64,000 bases of DNA from Roseovarius pacificus (GTDB taxonomy: Bacteria; Pseudomonadota; Alphaproteobacteria; Rhodobacterales; Rhodobacteraceae), in the NCBI RefSeq assembly GCF_900142665.1, contig NZ_FRBR01000016.1:1-64000 (forward strand). The letters are read 5' to 3'. Numbering within the stretch: the stretch's first letter is position 1; every line of letters begins with the position of its first letter. Positions 9,556 to 18,090 of the stretch are shown here, one piece after another. The translations under genes were made by a program, and so were the position numbers. The notes beneath the pieces were generated by a model. That model worked only from the letters and a program-made list of their open reading frames with translations. It searched no databases and was not told the origin of the DNA.

Positions 9556-10211
9556 TGAGCGACAAGACACTTAAAGATCAGAATGCGTGGCTTCTAAGAG
9601 GCTTTATCCTTTTGGTCGGAATGCTATTCTTTTGTTTTTGCTATGGCGTGCCTTCAATTGGCGCGGACTCATGGGATACATTGGCGGCCCGGTTCACTGA
9701 TACACTTGGCCCTGCAAGTTTTGGTCTGGTGGTTCTTTCGATCACCAAACTTTGGCTTTTGGGCTTCCTGCCACCTCGGCTTCGTGACCAAATTGTTCAT
9801 TGGAAGATCAAAAACCCACTACCGGGCAGCAAAGCGTTCTCCAAGATCGGTCCAAATGACCAAAGGATCGATTTGGTAAAACTTGCGTCTGACCACGGTA
9901 CGTTACCCATTGAAGAGGCGGAACAAGGACGGCTCTTCTATCGCATCTACAAATCGGTTGATGGAAGCGCTGGGGTGGATGATGCTCACAGGTCCTATCT
10001 TGCGGCACGTGATTGTGCGACTATGGCAATCCTGTTTTTGTTTATCCTTACCCCAGTTGTCTATTGGGTGTCCCAAAATGGAAAAAATGCCATCACCTTC
10101 GGTATCATCTTGATTGTCACGTTCCTGTTGATGTCTTTGTCGGCCCAGACGTATTCGGTACGTTTTGTTCAGAACGTACTGGCGCAAGCCTCAGCAAAAA
10201 CAGTCCCTTAG
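9555..10211 (+). CDS. Multi-pass membrane protein, third gene of the MBL/E1-E2-JAB operon
   Basis: This 218-residue protein has four hydrophobic segments in two pairs: about residues 14-34 and 48-73, then 155-175 and 180-200. They are separated by a polar cytoplasm-sized stretch of about 80 residues. The ATG overlaps the upstream TGA stop (TGATG), so translation is coupled to the E2-E1-JAB gene. I do not recognise a named domain. By analogy with CBASS-like operons, a small multi-pass protein at the operon end could be the membrane-damaging effector, but this is inference. An IS end begins 2 bp after the stop codon. Confidence 0.72.
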   Translation: MSDKTLKDQNAWLLRGFILLVGMLFFCFCYGVPSIGADSWDTLAARFTDTLGPASFGLVVLSITKLWLLGFLPPRLRDQIVHWKIKNPLPGSKAFSKIGPNDQRIDLVKLASDHGTLPIEEAEQGRLFYRIYKSVDGSAGVDDAHRSYLAARDCATMAILFLFILTPVVYWVSQNGKNAITFGIILIVTFLLMSLSAQTYSVRFVQNVLAQASAKTVP

Positions 10212-10212
10212 A

Positions 10213-10372
10213 AGGCCGCTGAAAAAATCCGGGCATAGTCTTTTCGATGCTAAGGGGCGTCATTTTTCGGGCCCTTGTATCGACCCAGTGAAATCCTGCT
10301 CATGCTACAACGGAGAACGTAGCCATGAGTAAGACGATGGATGACAGCAGAAAACGGTGGACGGCGACCTGA
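10213..10372 (+). mobile_element. IS end with truncated IS3-type transposase start
   Basis: AGGCCGCTGAAAAA at 10213-10226 and the block AAGGGGCG-CATTTT repeat the left end of the miniature element at 5829. Downstream an ATG at 10325 opens a frame reading MSKTMDDSRKRWTA. It matches the beginning of IS3-family OrfA-like (DUF1153-type) transposases and stops after 15 codons at 10372. The rest of the IS is gone. Confidence 0.6.
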
Positions 10373-10598
10373 CCGGCTGCGAAGACATCGGCGACTTTGA
10401 CGCCTTCGCAAGGAACATCCGGTCTCTGACCATGGCCTGGACATACTCGCCCGGTCGATCAGAGATCACGAACCTTCAGGCAGAAAGCTGTGATTGGGTA
10501 AGACCTCGCTGCTATCGAACGCACCATGGCGGCCGAGCAGCGCCTAAGGGAAGATATGGTGCGCATCGCTTGCTGGATTGAGGCCAGTCAGAGGTTCA

Positions 10599-10766
10599 TC
10601 AGGACACCGCCTCGATGTCCGACCTGTTCAATGCCCCGCAACGAAGCTTCGAGACTGTCGCCTGGGCATTGTCGGGTGCCTCTGCAAGGAAAAGCCTGTG
10701 TTCTGCCGGATCGAAGGGGGCCTTGGCGATAGCCTCCAGCGCCTCGAAAATTTCTGTCGGGTTCAT
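10599..10766 (-). pseudogene. N-terminal fragment resembling a large class I DNA methyltransferase
   Basis: A 55-codon frame starts with ATG at 10766 (MNPTEIFEALEAIAKAPFDP) and continues through NAQATVSKLR and LNRSD. Large SAM-dependent DNA methyltransferases of restriction systems start with this kind of pattern. It stops at 10599 where such proteins run on for several hundred residues. Most likely it is a remnant left by the IS-associated rearrangement. Family assignment is from memory of sequence style. The remaining sequence between 10373 and 10833 shows no other gene. Confidence 0.4.
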
Positions 10767-10833
10767 GCGTTCACTCAGTTAATCATTGCAGAAACAAACA
10801 TTGCTCGCACCAAAACGTGCCTCAATCCCAGTA

Positions 10834-11265
10834 TCACTCGAACGCCTCCGTGCTGAGTTCATGCAGGGAGATGACCCGGTGAGCGTGCTTCGTAAGGCAA
10901 ATCGATTCAATGAATTGAATATCTGCCGTTATAAGGAACCGATTCATCCGTTCAGCGACTGCGAGGTAGATGCAATCGTAGACGGGGTGCCCCAGTTCGA
11001 GCGCGAGATCGAGGGCGCGCTCCTCGAGCCCATCGTCTGCATCGATAATATTCATGGGGGCTTGCTGAAGCAGGTTGAAAAGCTCTTCAGCGGCGTCAGC
11101 CTCAACGGCATTCTTCGCTGCGAGCATCCGGAAGACATTCGCAGCTTCGATGCGGAGTAGGGCAGGGGCAACGAGATCATGGCCCTGCAAATTCAGAGCG
11201 ATCTCGCTTCCGGGCTCATCGATGAGCCACTTCATCGCGACCGATGTGTCGACGACCAGCTTCAA
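10834..11265 (-). CDS. vapC: VapC-type PIN-domain ribonuclease toxin
   Basis: A 143-residue PIN protein with the four acidic positions expected of VapC: Asp6 in LVVDTSV, the Glu of RIEAANV, Asp in PVYDCIYLAVA and Asp in LITADIQF. VapC toxins cleave tRNA or rRNA when freed from their antitoxin. The start overlaps the stop of the upstream antitoxin gene by 4 bp (ATGA), the usual arrangement for translational coupling. It is a stabilisation module within the left island. Confidence 0.92.
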   Translation of the reverse strand: MKLVVDTSVAMKWLIDEPGSEIALNLQGHDLVAPALLRIEAANVFRMLAAKNAVEADAAEELFNLLQQAPMNIIDADDGLEERALDLALELGHPVYDCIYLAVAERMNRFLITADIQFIESICLTKHAHRVISLHELSTEAFE

Positions 11266-11501
11266 GCCCCAGCCCGATCCCGATCTTCTCGCAGGATTTC
11301 CGTTGTCGTCGTCTGGCCTTCAGGCAGCTTGATCCGGCGCGCTCGGGCTGCCTGGAAGAAGTCTCCTCGCTGTCGAGGACGCAGAGCCTCCTGGAGGATC
11401 AAGCGATGCTCGGCTTCGGCGGAGCGTCCGGCCTTGGCCGCTCGCGCCTTGAGTGCGGCGGCGATTTCGTCATCGACATTTCGAACTGTCAGTTGAGCCA
11501 C
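11262..11501 (-). CDS. vapB: VapB/FitA-type antitoxin
   Basis: FitA-like ribbon-helix-helix antitoxin. The N-terminal strand AQLTVRNVDD and the helix AKAGRSAEAEHRLILQEAL are characteristic; the C-terminal tail would wrap the toxin. I place the start at GTG 11501 because FitA family proteins begin at the AQLTVRN strand. An ATG at 11534 would add 11 residues encoded partly by a run of eleven G. The operator-like palindrome just upstream fits autoregulation by the VapBC complex. Confidence 0.85.
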   Translation of the reverse strand: MAQLTVRNVDDEIAAALKARAAKAGRSAEAEHRLILQEALRPRQRGDFFQAARARRIKLPEGQTTTTEILREDRDRAGA

Positions 11502-11506
11502 TTCAA

Positions 11507-11539
11507 CCCCCCCCCCCGTGTAGGCAGAATGCATGCATT
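11507..11539 (-). promoter_or_regulatory. vapBC operator palindrome and G11 tract
   Basis: AATGCATGCATT at 11528-11539 is a perfect 12-bp palindrome 27 bp upstream of the vapB GTG, in the position expected for a ribbon-helix-helix operator. Between it and the start lies a run of eleven G on the coding strand (11507-11517), which occupies the ribosome-binding region. Confidence 0.5.
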
Positions 11540-11715
11540 ATGCTTGCACCGCGGCAAATATTCAAGAAAAACAGACAGAGAGCGTGGAAACGGTTGATGG
11601 CGTCTTTCTGATGAACCCTGCAGCAGCGGCCGCTGGAATATCGGATCCCCTCCGCAGTCGTCTGATCGTTCGATTTGCGGTATGATCCCATGGCGTCAGA
11701 CAGAGAAGGCTCAGC

Positions 11716-11937
11716 ATGACCACTGTCGAAATCTACATATCCGTGGGTTCCGTGATCGCTTCCGCCATGGGGGTTCTCTATGTCCTTCATGCGGTCCGGC
11801 ACGCCGGGCGAGACCGCCCGCATGATCCAGCCGCTGTGCAAAGGTTCATCGAGAGTGCTGCGCGCCTCTCCGCTGAGCGCGGTGAAGGCTGTCTTGATGA
11901 AGCCGGGCGCGCAGAGACCGCCAAGAAAACGGAATAG
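11716..11937 (+). CDS. Possible small membrane-anchored protein
   Basis: A 73-codon frame with a plausible ribosome-binding site (GAGAAGG) 8 bp before ATG. Residues 5-25 (IYISVGSVIASAMGVLYVL) could form one membrane helix, followed by a charged tail. I know no family for it. The rest of 11540-11984 shows no other gene. It may also be chance. Confidence 0.3.
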   Translation: MTTVEIYISVGSVIASAMGVLYVLHAVRHAGRDRPHDPAAVQRFIESAARLSAERGEGCLDEAGRAETAKKTE

Positions 11938-11984
11938 GCGCGTGCCGCGCCAGCCGACATGCGAGTGCCGACTGACGCGCGAGA

Positions 11985-12965
11985 TCAGCGAGATCTGATA
12001 CGGCGTGTCCGGCGGCGTCTCGGACGCATGCTGGCGCGATTGGCCGGGACCTGCTCCCGCCAGAACACATACAGACCAGAACTCAGGATAATTCCGATGC
12101 CCAGCCAGGTCAGGCCGTCCGGGAATTCCGCAAACACCAGATAGCCCATGGCGGTGGCTCCGATGATCTCGAGAAACTGGAACGGCGCCAACATTCCTGC
12201 TTCAGCCCGGCGGAAGGCTTCGGCAATCAGGATGAAGCTCGCGGCGGCAAGACCGCCCGACGCCAGAATCGCGCCCCACGCCCAGCCTGGCAGGCTGGCA
12301 AAGGAGGGCTCGAGCTGCCCTGTCGCGCCGAGGCCCAGAGAGATCCCGATCATGCCCAGACAAGCATAGAAAGTAGCGCCGCACTGGACCGTCAGGCTCG
12401 ACCGGGTCCCAGAGGCTTTGCGCAGAACGATCATGTTCAGCGCGTAGCACAGAGCTGCCAGCAGCGGCAGGAAAGCCGTTGGACCAAAACCTCCGCCGGG
12501 CCGAATGATGATCAATACCCCGATCAAACCGACGAGGACGGCGATCATACGCCGCGGGCCAACTCGTTCGCCCAGCAAGGGCCCGACAAGCGCCGTCAGG
12601 ATCAGTGGCTCGGCGAAGAAGATCGCTATGGCCGTGGCAATCGGCATAACCGAGAACGCCCAGATCAGGCTGGTCAGGGTCACCATGACCAGAGTGCCCG
12701 AAAGAGCCACGATCGGCGAGAGCATCGGCCCGCGCAGACGGTGGCGCAACACAAGCGCGATGGGAGCGAGGCAGAGGCCCTGGGCCAGCAGCCGAGCTGT
12801 GGTCACCTCAATGGCGGAAAGATGCCCCATCAGGATCTTGGCGAATGTATCCCCGACAGGAAGAAGCAGCATTGCGGCCGCCATGCAGATCATGCCGGTC
12901 ACCGCGCTGTTCTCGAAGAGCGCGGGACGACGGGGCGTGGTCACATCAAAGGTCATGGTCATCAC
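11985..12965 (-). CDS. EamA/DMT-family permease
   Basis: A 326-residue drug/metabolite transporter with ten hydrophobic segments forming two EamA repeats, the first about residues 25-150 and the second about 165-305. The C-terminus is unusually basic and arginine-rich (RPRRRRTRRIRSR). Substrates of this family are mostly metabolites and cannot be read from sequence. It stands alone on its strand, between the VapBC pair and IS debris. A second ATG two codons in gives an almost identical protein. Confidence 0.88.
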   Translation of the reverse strand: MMTMTFDVTTPRRPALFENSAVTGMICMAAAMLLLPVGDTFAKILMGHLSAIEVTTARLLAQGLCLAPIALVLRHRLRGPMLSPIVALSGTLVMVTLTSLIWAFSVMPIATAIAIFFAEPLILTALVGPLLGERVGPRRMIAVLVGLIGVLIIIRPGGGFGPTAFLPLLAALCYALNMIVLRKASGTRSSLTVQCGATFYACLGMIGISLGLGATGQLEPSFASLPGWAWGAILASGGLAAASFILIAEAFRRAEAGMLAPFQFLEIIGATAMGYLVFAEFPDGLTWLGIGIILSSGLYVFWREQVPANRASMRPRRRRTRRIRSR

Positions 12966-13266
12966 TCCAATGGCAAAAGGCCCGAAGATTTCGGGCGAGT
13001 GATGTCCGGGCGTTCAGGACAAGATTTCAGATTCAGGATAGATGCGTATCGGAAAGCGACGCCATCGCATCACGCATGACCGATAGGTAGGGGTTCGGGT
13101 GGCCATTGGTCAAGGGGTGCGCCCCATTGAACGACAGACAAGACACTCGTTTATTCAAGTATCTTCTTTGGTCGTGTCTCGGAAGTATTGAAAATTCGAA
13201 GGCGGCTTAGTCCCCGCGTGAACTGACACCCACTCAACCGGCGGCAACTGCCAAGGAGATCACGCT
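12966..13266. other. Intergenic region, no gene seen
   Basis: This stretch holds the upstream region of the DMT permease and, towards its right end, the leader of the IS256-type transposase remnant. A phrase GAACTGACACCCACTC near 13220 may belong to the left end of that IS. Nothing else is supported. Confidence 0.4.
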
Positions 13267-13731
13267 ATGAATCAAATTACCAACACCGCGAGCTTTGCGC
13301 TACTGGTCGAAGAGGCTGGCCTCGACCCGATCGAGCAGCGCCTGAGAACCAACATCCGCGCGACCATCGAGGCCGCGTTCCAGGAGGAACCGGCCAGCTT
13401 TCTCGACTGCCTTCGCTACGGCCGGTGTGACGGCACCCCGATCATCCTGATCCGCACGAACGGACGCTTCTGGAAGGAGAACTGCCCGGCCGCACGCGCT
13501 CGCAACGAAACCTTGCGTGCCACCCGGTACTATGGACGAGCGCTATGGAAACGCTGGTCCGGATACCACGCCCAGCCGCCGGACTAAGGCGAGGATGCGC
13601 CGCCTGAAAGCCTTCGGCGAGCGCATCGCCGCGAGAGACCCCGACCGCCAGACCGCCGAAATCCACATCCGCGTAGCCTCATGAACCGGTTCAACGAAAT
13701 CGGTAACGCCGAGATCGTTCGCGTGGTATGA
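13267..13731 (+). pseudogene. Composite transposase remnant: IS256 N-terminus joined to IS5 C-terminus
   Basis: The first 50 or so codons (FALLVEEAGLDPIEQRLR) match the start of IS256-family transposases. Around codon 54 the text switches to the C-terminal part of an IS5-family transposase (ARNETLRATRYYGRALWKRW). A frameshift near 13560-13590 continues it as MRRLKAFGERIAARDPDRQ, and a second shift near 13680 gives MNRFNEIGNAEI before the stop. Two decayed IS have therefore been fused and shifted. No activity is expected. Confidence 0.7.
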
Positions 13732-13985
13732 AGTCCGTGGGGCAAGGGGCCGTCACGACTCGCGCGAGGCAATGCAACAACGCTGGTGCACGTTGAAACC
13801 TGACGGCGAAAACCTCTGTGCGTAGTCTGCGAAATTCTTTACGCACAGACGATGGTCTAACCCTTTCAAATCTCAAGGGGCGTGGCGAAACACTACGCGC
13901 GCGCCTACATCGGCCAGTTTCCGGTTACGAGTGATCTCCTCAAGGCCAACACTCCTGGCCAAAGCTATAGCGACCGAAGTTGGGC

Positions 13986-14732
13986 TTAATTACCTGATCT
14001 ACCTAAGATTGATCGAAGCGCGTCCAATTCAGACTTCGACACGACGAGGGAGTTGCTGAAGCTGAGAATGTCGCCTTGGTCCACCTTCAGTCCGAGGTGG
14101 CGTAGCGTATCTGTGTCGTCGAAACGATTCAGCATACTGCGGATAGACGACAGGTGTTCCTCCGCAATGTCTGTGTTCGACATATCTGAGTGAAGAAACG
14201 TCCTGTCAGTGCCCGGCGTGCGTGCTGCCGATAGCAATGTCTGAAGGTCGATCTGCGGGATGCGTTTCAATCCATTCTTGATCATATTTAATTCCTGCTC
14301 GATTTTCTTTCTGAGCTCGATTTGGTGTCTGAAAAACTGCCGCGTTTCGATATCCTCAATCTGATCCAGAAGACTTTCATATTGCGTCTTCGGCTTACTC
14401 TTCTGCTGTTCACGAACAGCCTCACGCTCATTTTCTCGAGCGCGAATATATTCTATAAGGCCATTGTTTCTGTTGCTCAGGAAAGTCCTGGTAGGTCCGC
14501 TCCAACCTTGGCGCTTAGCATACTCTGCAATGTTCTGAGCGGTAATGCGGAGCAATCTTGGGTCGTGGCGATTTTGACTTCCGCCCTGAGCTCTAACAAG
14601 TTCGCCGCGCGCAATAGCGCTGCAAGCGACTGTCAATCTATCGATCGTTGCGATACGCCGCTCTGGTTGTGCGAATTCTTGTGCTTCGCTTCTTAGGCGC
14701 GCCTCAATAACACTGCTTGTTGTTGGGTTCAT
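13986..14732 (-). CDS. GmtX-like third protein of a mobile recombinase trio
   Basis: A 248-residue protein with no catalytic motif that I recognise. An N-terminal region (about 20-90) is basic and could bind DNA. A strongly charged central helix (about 95-160) looks like a coiled coil. It overlaps the preceding gene by 29 bp and is last in a three-gene transcript. Order, size and overlaps match gmtX, the accessory protein of Gamma-Mobile-Trio islands. The assignment rests on this context rather than on a domain, and its job in mobility is unknown. Confidence 0.6.
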   Translation of the reverse strand: MNPTTSSVIEARLRSEAQEFAQPERRIATIDRLTVACSAIARGELVRAQGGSQNRHDPRLLRITAQNIAEYAKRQGWSGPTRTFLSNRNNGLIEYIRARENEREAVREQQKSKPKTQYESLLDQIEDIETRQFFRHQIELRKKIEQELNMIKNGLKRIPQIDLQTLLSAARTPGTDRTFLHSDMSNTDIAEEHLSSIRSMLNRFDDTDTLRHLGLKVDQGDILSFSNSLVVSKSELDALRSILGRSGN

Positions 14733-17700
14733 GATCTACAACCGCTTCATCCGTAGGTGGGCTCAAGGAAGGTGGAGGCATGGTCTCCAATTGCTCTCGG
14801 AGAGAGCTGACCGAAACTTCTGCACGGCGGTTTTCAGGCACGGATGCTATGAGTGCCCCATAACGGTCCATGGCCTCTCTTCGCTCGCTCTCTGGCAATG
14901 AGAGCAGATACTGTCCAACGTCGCCGTTGCGCGCCGCAATCTCCCAGAGCATCTCATTTCTTCGTTCGACCAAGCCGGTTGGCATGTCCATGCGTGCACC
15001 AAAGATCACATCAGTATTTGAAACGATCGTCTGCACGAGGTCAAAAAGGTCTCCCTCTCTGATGCCATGTGAAACGTGTCCGAGCTCGACAGGCATCGAT
15101 GAATTCTCTTGTTCCTGTAGCTTCACGCATTCGTCGATAGTCTTATACTCAGCCGCCCAGTCCGCCCAGAGTTCGTCTCGAAAGCTCCGCTCCTGGGAGA
15201 TCCTGGTTTCGATGATGCCTACAGGCTCGCCTGCACGGCTGGCGTTTAAGAGTTCCGTGTTCAGCTGTTGTTCCTTGCGAACGGAGTCGCCAATCTCCAG
15301 TATCAAGATGTTAGCGTTCATTACCAGTCCGTTAAGGAATGCAGGTCCTGTCAGTCGGAAACGGCACCGCGAGCATGCCTTGTCACGATGAACTCCGAAG
15401 TTGTAGCTGCCCTTCTTCTCTCCGCCGGACGAACACGACGCACCGGGACATATGCCATGGCTAAACACAGAAATGGCGTCTGGGGAGTTTGCCAGGGGGC
15501 CGCGCTTGGTGATTAGCTCTTTGGCGAGCTGCAAACCTTCCCCCGATCCGACTTGAGCCGCGAGCCCGCCGAACAACCCTTCGATAATCGAATCGAGTTC
15601 ATCTTCGCTCTCCGCTTCAGACAGCGCTCGGGCGGCCTTCACACGTCGTGCTTCGCGTGCGGCGTTGATCTCAGCGTGCACCCGTTCAGGACTGTAGGCA
15701 TGATAATGTAGCGTCATTACGAGTGAGGCGTGACCCAAGAAATGCTGCACAACAGTAGGCGGCACTCCTTGGTCCAACAGTGCCGTGGCTACAGCCACGC
15801 GAATGCTGTGGATGTCCCAAATAGGATTTCCTGACTTGTCGAAGAACGTGAGCCTTACCGCGTTCGGCCCGAGCTCTTTGACCCGCTTCTCGTGGACTAT
15901 GTCCTCACATACCTTGAGCAGCTCATGCCACCAGTAATGTAGAGAGTTAGCGGAGATTGGATGCTCACCAGTTAGCGGGTTCAAGAAGAGAGGGTAGATA
16001 TACAGGTTGTTCGCCTGAAGGCTTGCGGAGGATTTTTCATCTACAGCCGCCACGGGTTCCGAGATTGGGTTGTGGCGTGATTGTATATCTGCGATGTATT
16101 CGAGCCGCCCGTGTAAGTCATCCGGAAGGAAAGGAATCTCAAGCGGTTGATCGTTCTTGGTCTTCAATAGGAGCAGTGAGAAAATCTGACTATCATCAGA
16201 TATATCCATTATTTGAATGGCTCCAGCTCGCCTACCTTTCGTTGCGCTGATGTGAGCGTTCTGAACAAGGGTGCGGCTCATCTTGTCGACCCTGAATTCG
16301 TCTCCTTGCCCCGAATCCATCCATCTGGCCGATGAACTGCGCATGCCCAAATTTAGGATGCAGTCGAGTGCACCCGCCGTTGCGGGAATGATTTCCTCAG
16401 GCTGCTTTCCGTCAAGGTTAATGAGTGAACGGCCCCTGGTTCCGGACTTCCAGCGCCTGTACCGGGCGTATGGCAATCCATCATCGTCGGGCTTTGCATT
16501 CTCTTCGATTAGCGTCTCTACGATCAAAGATGGAATGGATTTTCGAGTTGTTCCAAACTTTTTGGGTGGGTTCTTCCAATCCCTTCCGGATTGTATTGGA
16601 TTGCGATGCTCGCCCTTCTGCTCGTCTGCCCACAAGTCGAAGAGTTGATGCATGCTCCTAAGCGGTCCGCGAGTTGTAACTTCCCATTGCTCCAAAGCAG
16701 CCTTGAATGTGAAATTCCCTTTCCCGGAGTGGTCGGATATGTGTTCGGACCTAACTACTTCGGAAAAATCCCGTGGCGGATTGCTATGCATGAAAAGATA
16801 CATTAGCCAAAGCCGACAGGACCGGTAAATTTCATCAAAGCTTCGGCGCGGTGTCAACTTCACCAACCTGTCAAGATCATAAGCCCAAGATATTATCTCG
16901 GGCGGGAATGAATTAGGAAAATTCTTTCCGGTCTTTTCTTCGAAGTTTTGAACTTGGACCGGCATAGCAATCTTTATCTTTTGTGGCTCCTCGGTGAAGA
17001 AGGCGAGGGGGTCTTCCATAAATAATTTTGATTTACGCTCTTTGAACTTCTGCATCCACTGTCGGGTCGTGTCCGAGGTTATCCCATGGAAGTCCGCGCA
17101 TCCACTCAGATATAGACTGAGGTCGTGCTTTTCCCCCGTCATCACATTTCTGGTCATATAGAGATATTCAGGTTCAAATCCGGAGCTATCAAAGTAAGTC
17201 GTCCCGCAGAAAATAGAAAAGTTGTTAAGTGAAGATACTGAGCGGTTGGGGTGGTTAGTTCTACAGTACTGGTGCGCATGAAGAAACTCAGACGTTCTCT
17301 GGCGGGTCATGCGGAGAATTACTGGTCCTCGCATAATGGCTGGATAAAGAAATGATGCCGCTCTCCGAGTATCCGCCATTCTTGAAGTTGGCAGCAGTAT
17401 CTGTCCGTCGTGAGCCAGGTAATGCAAGATGTGAAATTGAGCACGGCGGATCGTACTGAACCCGCGTTTTTCATTCTTTCCCTTCTCCGCCGTGAGCGCG
17501 CCTTCCAGTAGGTGGTTCAGAGCCGTCGATATATCAGTCCGATTGGATTCCTGCCTTTCAAGGTCTTTAACGACCGCTTCGAAGTCTATCTCCAGGCTGG
17601 ATTCAAAAATTCCAGCTGAAAGCCCGACGCGTGTATCGGGTTCAAGAATGTGTCTCGACAGGAAGGAATCTATTTCCGCATCAGGCATATCAAAGAAGGT

Positions 17701-18090
17701 TTGAGCAACGGGGAAGCCCTTGGGTAGACGACTGCGGGGTTGGCCTCGGAAATTACTGGATGGCAGATATCCTTCTTGTTGTAACCAATCCTTGCTAAAC
17801 GCGAAGCTCTTTATGTAGAGGAATTTTCTGGTATTTTTGGTCTCTGTGGATGACCGGATGAGCTTCTCGTTGTTCCCTTCGGTTTTTGGTTTTCGTTTGG
17901 CTGAGTTAAAGGGATGACTGTGTGCTTCTTGCGCTGGCCCCGATAGGGTAGAATACAGAGCTTCCCTATAAAGCTGCTCCGAGGCATCTATTGCGCAAAT
18001 CACGTCATCATATGAAATTTTTCGGCGGATAAAGATTTCTCGCCCGCTATTAACGACAAACTTCCCGTCGTCAGATTCCAGAATAGTCAT
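14704..18090 (-). CDS. GmtZ-like large integrase with C-terminal tyrosine-recombinase domain
   Basis: A very large recombinase of 1128 residues. Near residues 775-850 lie tyrosine-recombinase catalytic elements: WDIHSIRVAVAT gives the H-x-x-R pair, QHFLGHASLVMT gives the second histidine, and LHYHAYS holds a candidate nucleophile. A tail of about 280 residues follows. It contains a possible zinc-binding cluster (CPGASCSSGGEKK with KACSRCRF near 940) and a long helical end. The N-terminal 700 residues have no domain that I can name. It overlaps the upstream recombinase by 20 bp and the downstream gene by 29 bp. Size and position match GmtZ of Gamma-Mobile-Trio islands, described chiefly in Gammaproteobacteria. 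Confidence 0.68.
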   Translation of the reverse strand: MTILESDDGKFVVNSGREIFIRRKISYDDVICAIDASEQLYREALYSTLSGPAQEAHSHPFNSAKRKPKTEGNNEKLIRSSTETKNTRKFLYIKSFAFSKDWLQQEGYLPSSNFRGQPRSRLPKGFPVAQTFFDMPDAEIDSFLSRHILEPDTRVGLSAGIFESSLEIDFEAVVKDLERQESNRTDISTALNHLLEGALTAEKGKNEKRGFSTIRRAQFHILHYLAHDGQILLPTSRMADTRRAASFLYPAIMRGPVILRMTRQRTSEFLHAHQYCRTNHPNRSVSSLNNFSIFCGTTYFDSSGFEPEYLYMTRNVMTGEKHDLSLYLSGCADFHGITSDTTRQWMQKFKERKSKLFMEDPLAFFTEEPQKIKIAMPVQVQNFEEKTGKNFPNSFPPEIISWAYDLDRLVKLTPRRSFDEIYRSCRLWLMYLFMHSNPPRDFSEVVRSEHISDHSGKGNFTFKAALEQWEVTTRGPLRSMHQLFDLWADEQKGEHRNPIQSGRDWKNPPKKFGTTRKSIPSLIVETLIEENAKPDDDGLPYARYRRWKSGTRGRSLINLDGKQPEEIIPATAGALDCILNLGMRSSSARWMDSGQGDEFRVDKMSRTLVQNAHISATKGRRAGAIQIMDISDDSQIFSLLLLKTKNDQPLEIPFLPDDLHGRLEYIADIQSRHNPISEPVAAVDEKSSASLQANNLYIYPLFLNPLTGEHPISANSLHYWWHELLKVCEDIVHEKRVKELGPNAVRLTFFDKSGNPIWDIHSIRVAVATALLDQGVPPTVVQHFLGHASLVMTLHYHAYSPERVHAEINAAREARRVKAARALSEAESEDELDSIIEGLFGGLAAQVGSGEGLQLAKELITKRGPLANSPDAISVFSHGICPGASCSSGGEKKGSYNFGVHRDKACSRCRFRLTGPAFLNGLVMNANILILEIGDSVRKEQQLNTELLNASRAGEPVGIIETRISQERSFRDELWADWAAEYKTIDECVKLQEQENSSMPVELGHVSHGIREGDLFDLVQTIVSNTDVIFGARMDMPTGLVERRNEMLWEIAARNGDVGQYLLSLPESERREAMDRYGALIASVPENRRAEVSVSSLREQLETMPPPSLSPPTDEAVVDHEPNNKQCY

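Noticed and set aside
6116..10211. Type II CBASS
   Set aside because: E2-E1 and JAB parts are present, but no CD-NTase gene or known CBASS effector is seen; the first gene is an MBL-fold protein.
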